Shown here piece by piece: positions 7,055-10,668 of a DNA stretch of 10,668 nucleotides. A program made the position numbers and the translations under genes. The DNA comes from SZAS-79 sp038319115 (lineage in GTDB: Bacteria > Pseudomonadota > Gammaproteobacteria > Burkholderiales > SG8-39): contig JBBQCV010000125.1 in assembly GCA_038319115.1 (NCBI GenBank), forward strand, positions 1 through 10,668, read 5' to 3'. Within the stretch, counting starts at the first letter, position 1. Each line of letters begins with the position of its first letter. The notes beneath the pieces are model-generated. The model was not told the origin of the DNA and searched no databases. It worked only from the letters and a program-made list of their open reading frames with translations.

Positions 7055-7441
7055 CTATGCCACCCGCGTCCAGATGGCGCGGATCTCCGCCGGCAGCGTC
7101 ATGGGATCGAACGGCTTGGGAATCACCTCCAGCGCGCCGGCCGCTTTGAGTTCCGCGATCTCGGCGGGCATGATCTTGGCGGTCATGAACAGGGCCGGTA
7201 CATCCTGCATGCCGGGCAGGTTGCGCAGCGCCTTGAGCACCGAAGGCCCGTTCATGCCGGGCATCATTACGTCGAGCAGGAACAGGTCCGGCGCGAATCC
7301 CGGCGCCATCGCGAGCGCCTCGGCACCGCCCGGGCAGGCCCTGACCTCGAAACCGCCGACATCGACGAGCGACATCTCACCGACCATGCGGATGTCCTCT
7401 TCGTCTTCGACGTAGAGGATGCGCTTCAGTTCGCGGCTCAT
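7055..7441 (-). CDS. single-domain response regulator (REC only)
   Basis: This 128-residue protein is one receiver domain with nothing after it. The acidic pocket is E12/D13 in ILYVEDEEDI (8-17), the phosphate-accepting aspartate is D57 in LFLLDVMMPGMNG (53-65), the switch threonine is T87 in FMTAK, and the conserved lysine is K109 in IPKPF (107-111). Lacking an output domain, it would signal by protein contact, like CheY, or pass phosphate on in a relay. Its ATG overlaps the kinase stop as ATGA (7438-7441), so the two are translationally coupled and it is probably the last acceptor of this kinase/HPt system. It is the last gene of the signalling unit; the alcohol dehydrogenase promoter follows. 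What it controls cannot be read from the sequence. Confidence 0.93.
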   Translation of the reverse strand: MSRELKRILYVEDEEDIRMVGEMSLVDVGGFEVRACPGGAEALAMAPGFAPDLFLLDVMMPGMNGPSVLKALRNLPGMQDVPALFMTAKIMPAEIAELKAAGALEVIPKPFDPMTLPAEIRAIWTRVA

Positions 7442-9627
7442 GCCTTGCTCCGGGGAGATTCGGGCGCTTCGCCCAGCAGCGCCTGTCGGATCATGGCCAC
7501 CAGCTGGTCTTCGCTCGCCTGCGCCTTGAGCAGGGCGCCATCCACATCGGCCATACGCTCATGGCCCACGTTGGAGCCGGAGAACACGATCACCGGCGGG
7601 TGCTGGCTCGCTTCGCGCATTTTGTCGAACAGATCCCACCCCGACCCGTCGGGCAGCGAGATGTCGAGCAGCACGAGGTCGTAGCGCTCGCTCGCCACTT
7701 TGGCGAGCGCCTCGGCCAGCGTCGTTGCGGCCTCGGTGCGCGCGAACGGCTCGAGCATCATCGCCACCACCGAGCGCAGGCCGGCATCGTCCTCTACGTG
7801 CAGCACGGCGGGACGGGCGTCGCGCGGGCCGCCGTGCCGCGCCGCGAGGTCGGCGATGAGCCGGCGCGCCGAATCCTCGTCGGCCCGGTACACGCGCGTG
7901 GCCGGCAGGTCGAACCAGAACGTGGTGCCGGTGACCGCGTCGGCGGCCTCCTCGGCCGTCACCGTGTCGAAGCCTATGGTGCCGCCGTGATACTCGACGA
8001 TGGCCCGCGAGATCGACAGGCCCAGGCCCGAGCCGCCCTTCTTGCGCGTATCGGAGGAGTCGGCCTGGGAGAATTTCTGGAAGATGCGCCCGCGGAACGC
8101 GCGAGGGATTCCCGGCCCGACGTCGGTGACAGAGACCTTGATGCGCTCGCCGTCGCGCTCGACGGCCACCTTCACGCTCGCCCCCGGCGGGGAGTACTTG
8201 GCGGCGTTCGACAGCAGGTTGGCGATGACCTGCAGCAGCCGGTCGCGGTCGCCCGTGACGGTCGCGTCGGGCACTTGCGCCGCGAGCACCAGGCTGCACT
8301 GGTGCGAGCGCGCATACCCTTCGTTGTCGGTCAGCGACTGGGTCACGAGGCTCATGAGCTCGAGCGGCTTCATGTCGAAGTCGATCTTGCCCGCCTCGAT
8401 CTTCTCGATGTCGAGGATGTCGTTGATGAGCCGGATCAGGCGCTCGCAGTTGTTCTTGGCGACCGACACGAGGTTCTTCGCCTTGTCGGGCAGCACCCCC
8501 GCCATGCCGCCTTCGATAAGCCCGAGCGAACCGCGGATCGAGGTGAGCGGCGTGCGCAGCTCGTGGCTCACGGTCGAGACGAACTCGTTCTTGAGCCGGG
8601 CGAGGCGCTTTTCCTCGCTCACGTCGGTGAGGAAGGCGTACAGCCCGACTACGCTCCCACTGCCATCGCGGTCTGGGATGCACACGATGTGCAGGTCGCG
8701 ATGGTCGCCGCGCGCGCCGGTCTGCTCGCGCTCCCAGCTCACGAGTTCGCCCGCCAGCACCCGCTTGATATACGGCCCGGTCACGGCGTAGGCCTGCTCG
8801 CCGATCACCTCGCGCAGCGTGTGGCCGTAGACGTCGCCCTCCTCGACCGCCATCCAGTCGAGCATGATCTTGTTGTGGTAGCGGTAGCGCTCCTCATGGT
8901 CGAGGTAGCTCACCATGGCAGGGATGTTGTCGGTGATCGTACGCAGGAACTGCTCGCTGTCGCGCAGCCGCGCGCCGGAATCGTCGCGCTGGCGCCGGTA
9001 GCGCCGCGCGAGGTGGTTGGCGAAGAGCAGGACCGCGCTGGCCACGATGCCCGCGCCTACCACGAGGATGAGGGCGACGCTGCCGAGCGTCTGCGTGCGC
9101 CCGCGAACGCCGGCGAGAGCGTCGGCTCGCCGATGCGTCAGCTCGGCGATGAAGTCCTCGCGCAATGCGATGCGGCCCTGGTAGGCGTCGGAGCGCACGA
9201 CCTCGAGCGCCGCACCGAAGCCCTGTTGGCCGCGCAGGCGACTGACCTCTTCCATGCGCGCAAACTGGTCGTCGAAGAATTCGCGCAGCTTGTCACTGCT
9301 GGCGGCGCGCTCTTCGGGATCGAGGGTGATTTCGAACGCCTCGAGGCCGCGCCGCGCGGCGCCGAGCGCCTGGTTGAGCCCGGGGACCTCCTTTTCGTCG
9401 CCCGTGGCCACGTAGAGCATGAGCGCCGACTGCGCGGCACTCATGCGCGTGCGCAGCACGCTGGCGGCTTCGAGCATGCTCTCGGCCCGCTCGGAGACGC
9501 GCGCCTGCTCGCGCAGCGAGTCGATGCTCCACAGCGCGGCGGCGCCGACCAGGCCAAGGAATGCCACCGCGGCCCACAGCGACAGGGTGATGGTGCGCGC
9601 CGAATTACGCGGCCGGGGCACGGACAC
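7438..9627 (-). CDS. membrane hybrid histidine kinase (CHASE3-like, PAS, HisKA, HATPase, REC)
   Basis: With the GTG start at 9627 the protein has 729 residues. Two membrane helices (about 13-33 and 182-203) enclose a helical sensor of about 145 residues whose SALMLYVATGDEKEV (67-81) recalls CHASE3 domains. A PAS domain follows (about 222-338, with NIPAMVSYLD and the GLYAFLTDVSEEKR end). HisKA has the phosphate-accepting H355 in FVSTVSHELRTPL. The ATPase has N474 (LLSNAAKYSP), D502/G504/G506 (DVGPGIP) and the GGSGLGLS glycines (531-538). The C-terminal REC (about 606-720) has D613/D614, acceptor D655 (LLDISLPDG), S683 and K701, although the lysine is followed by Ala, not the usual Pro. All catalytic residues are intact. 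Phosphate should pass from H355 to D655 and then to the HPt protein. The start is uncertain (GTG 9627 or 9621); the frame stays open to 10008, but through the HPt gene in another frame. It starts 8 bases after the HPt gene and overlaps the regulator gene by 4. Confidence 0.92.
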   Translation of the reverse strand: MSVPRPRNSARTITLSLWAAVAFLGLVGAAALWSIDSLREQARVSERAESMLEAASVLRTRMSAAQSALMLYVATGDEKEVPGLNQALGAARRGLEAFEITLDPEERAASSDKLREFFDDQFARMEEVSRLRGQQGFGAALEVVRSDAYQGRIALREDFIAELTHRRADALAGVRGRTQTLGSVALILVVGAGIVASAVLLFANHLARRYRRQRDDSGARLRDSEQFLRTITDNIPAMVSYLDHEERYRYHNKIMLDWMAVEEGDVYGHTLREVIGEQAYAVTGPYIKRVLAGELVSWEREQTGARGDHRDLHIVCIPDRDGSGSVVGLYAFLTDVSEEKRLARLKNEFVSTVSHELRTPLTSIRGSLGLIEGGMAGVLPDKAKNLVSVAKNNCERLIRLINDILDIEKIEAGKIDFDMKPLELMSLVTQSLTDNEGYARSHQCSLVLAAQVPDATVTGDRDRLLQVIANLLSNAAKYSPPGASVKVAVERDGERIKVSVTDVGPGIPRAFRGRIFQKFSQADSSDTRKKGGSGLGLSISRAIVEYHGGTIGFDTVTAEEAADAVTGTTFWFDLPATRVYRADEDSARRLIADLAARHGGPRDARPAVLHVEDDAGLRSVVAMMLEPFARTEAATTLAEALAKVASERYDLVLLDISLPDGSGWDLFDKMREASQHPPVIVFSGSNVGHERMADVDGALLKAQASEDQLVAMIRQALLGEAPESPRSKA

Positions 9628-9635
9628 CGCGGTAC

Positions 9636-9983
9636 TCAGGCGATCGACTGGCGCAGTACCGCGATCAGCCTCCCGATTTCGGTCGCGCCGGCCGGCGCCA
9701 TCGTTTCGCTTGCGAAGGCCGCGCGCAGGGCCCCTTCGAGCGCCTTGGCCGCAGCGCCGAGCGCCTCGCAACCCAGCGTCGGCGCGCTGCCCACCATGGA
9801 ATGCACGGCGAGCACCAGCGCATCGCGCCCCGACGCGGAAACGCCCGCGGAGCACGCTTCCAGCCACAGGGCTTCGATCTCGGCGATCTTTTCCGGCGCC
9901 TTCGCGCGGTAGGCCTCGCGCATGACCGCGAGCCTGCGCTGCATCTCCTCGGGATGGAGCGGATAGCCGGCGGCGTTCTGCAT
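9636..9983 (-). CDS. single-domain HPt (histidine phosphotransfer) protein
   Basis: This 115-residue all-helical protein resembles free-standing HPt domains. The phosphate-accepting histidine is H61 in LAVHSMVGSAPTLGCEALGAAAKALEGAL (58-86), the HPt motif and the following helix. Family proteins often read HxLKGSA; here Met and Val stand at the Leu and Lys positions (HSMVGSA), a change that may alter transfer rate or partner choice. The N-terminal helix EEMQRRLAVMREAYRAKAPEKIAEIEALW (12-40) is typical. It would move phosphate between the kinase REC domain and the single-domain regulator two genes on. GAGG sits eight bases before the ATG at 9983; a GTG directly before it is an alternative start. 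The gene begins 45 bases after the TPR gene stops and ends 8 bases before the kinase start, so it opens, or is second in, the signalling operon. Confidence 0.86.
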   Translation of the reverse strand: MQNAAGYPLHPEEMQRRLAVMREAYRAKAPEKIAEIEALWLEACSAGVSASGRDALVLAVHSMVGSAPTLGCEALGAAAKALEGALRAAFASETMAPAGATEIGRLIAVLRQSIA

Positions 9984-10028
9984 CACACCGCCCTCGTGGC
10001 GAACGCAAGCCCGTTCATGACATGACCC

Positions 10029-10668
10029 TCACGCTGCCGCCTTCACACTGCGGGTCCGCGCGCCGCGAACCGCCAGCCGGCGGGCGTCGGCATCGCGCCC
10101 CGCATTGGCGAGCGCTGCGATCAGGGTGCACTCGATCAGGTCGCGTTGCGCGCGGCTGCCGCCGATGCGTTCGTGTTGGGTGAGCACGGGTTCGATCCAT
10201 GCTGCGGCGGCATTCCATTCGCGCCCGGCATACGCGCCGAACGCCTCGGCCAGCGCCGGCACGATCGGGCCGGCGGCCAGCTTGCCCGCCGATTCGCGCT
10301 CGCGCAGCTGAGCCACCAGTGCCTGCAGCGCGTCGCGGTCCGCCGATGCTGCGAACGCGACCGCGCTGTGCACATCGGCAAACGTCACCCCGGCGCGGGG
10401 GAACTCCTTGAGCGCATAGTCGCGCACCTCGCCCCAGGCCGCCGCGTCGTTGCGATGGCCGGCGAGCTGCGAGCGCCACAGGAACGAGGCCGAATCGGAA
10501 AGCGTATTGATCGGGGGGCCCCACGAACCGCCGGGGCGCACCGCGCTTGCATAGATGCGCCTCGCCGCATCGATGTTGCCTGCCTCCAGGTGCCACAACG
10601 CGAGGTGCCAGCTCAGGTGGCAATGCAGTTGCGCCTCGCGCGGGAAGTCGCGCATCCAGTCCTCGAGG
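10029..10668 (-). CDS. TPR protein of the TTC38 type, C-terminal part (partial at window edge)
   Basis: The frame is open to the right edge, so only the last 212 residues are seen, starting LEDWMRDFPREAQ. It is made of helical pairs like tetratricopeptide repeats, for example HLSWHLALWHLEAGNIDAARRIYAS and the late LIECTLIAALANAGRDADARRLA. The HLSWHLALWHLEAG stretch recalls the TTC38 family, whose bacterial members are roughly 450 residues long, so about half of the gene is probably outside. Its function is unknown beyond likely protein-protein contacts. No signal peptide can be judged as the start is missing. An ATG preceded by GAGGACTGG at 10655 looks like a start, but the homologous frame continues upstream. 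It ends 45 bases before the HPt gene on the same strand and might be co-transcribed with the signalling genes. Confidence 0.82.
   Translation of the reverse strand, partial: LEDWMRDFPREAQLHCHLSWHLALWHLEAGNIDAARRIYASAVRPGGSWGPPINTLSDSASFLWRSQLAGHRNDAAAWGEVRDYALKEFPRAGVTFADVHSAVAFAASADRDALQALVAQLRERESAGKLAAGPIVPALAEAFGAYAGREWNAAAAWIEPVLTQHERIGGSRAQRDLIECTLIAALANAGRDADARRLAVRGARTRSVKAAA

Noticed and set aside
7561..9912. 783-codon open frame on the plus strand opposite the histidine kinase and HPt genes
   Set aside because: Its translation is rich in Arg, Ala, His and Val with no domain signature, whereas the minus strand encodes an intact kinase and HPt.
7438..10008. Histidine kinase of 856 residues starting at 10008
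   Set aside because: The extra N-terminal 127 residues are the HPt coding region read in another frame and are Arg/Gly-rich; the first membrane helix begins just after the GTG at 9627.

Overview
The window is GC-rich chromosomal DNA, most likely from a betaproteobacterium of the Burkholderiales type. That assignment rests on three things: codon and GC use (70% and 75% in two coding rows counted by hand), the look of the proteins (a TcuA-like flavoprotein, DUF1993, and class III alcohol dehydrogenase ending in VVY), and promoter -10 boxes of the TAGAAT and (C/G)ATAAT kind. No tRNA, rRNA, CRISPR array, insertion sequence or phage gene was found. Apart from one secreted hydrolase and a 49-base gene end at the left edge, every gene lies on the minus strand, so the main block reads right to left.

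In minus-strand order from the right edge, a partial TPR protein of the TTC38 type (10668-10029) precedes a compact signalling cluster. The cluster is a single-domain HPt protein (9983-9636), a membrane-bound hybrid histidine kinase with CHASE3-like, PAS, HisKA, HATPase and REC parts (9627-7438), and a single-domain response regulator (7441-7055) overlapping the kinase by ATGA. All parts of a His-Asp-His-Asp phosphorelay are present, but no DNA-binding output domain is. A class III alcohol dehydrogenase (glutathione-dependent formaldehyde dehydrogenase) follows at 6929-5820.

Between that gene and the next operon sits a toxin-antitoxin pair: a ribbon-helix-helix antitoxin (5761-5519) and a ParE/RelE toxin (5534-5229). 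The pair is poorer in GC than its neighbours, has a palindrome beside its likely promoter, and has a perfect 9-bp hairpin beyond its end. A tight three-gene unit follows: DUF1993 protein (5102-4596), TcuA-like FAD dehydrogenase (4584-3091) and FAD monooxygenase resembling the hydroxylase half of salicylyl-CoA 5-hydroxylase or 2-aminobenzoyl-CoA monooxygenase (3068-1932). With 11- and 22-base gaps they are probably co-transcribed, and the substrate is unknown.

At the left, a secreted SGNH-type hydrolase (965-1789, plus strand) converges on the monooxygenase gene and diverges from an enoyl-CoA hydratase (855-73). CoA-ester hydration, a probable CoA-ester hydroxylase and a fumarate-reductase-like dehydrogenase within 5 kb suggest acyl-CoA or aromatic catabolism, but this is inferred from context only. 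The most distinctive items are the DUF1993/TcuA-like/monooxygenase operon, the output-less phosphorelay with an unusual HPt motif, and the toxin-antitoxin islet.
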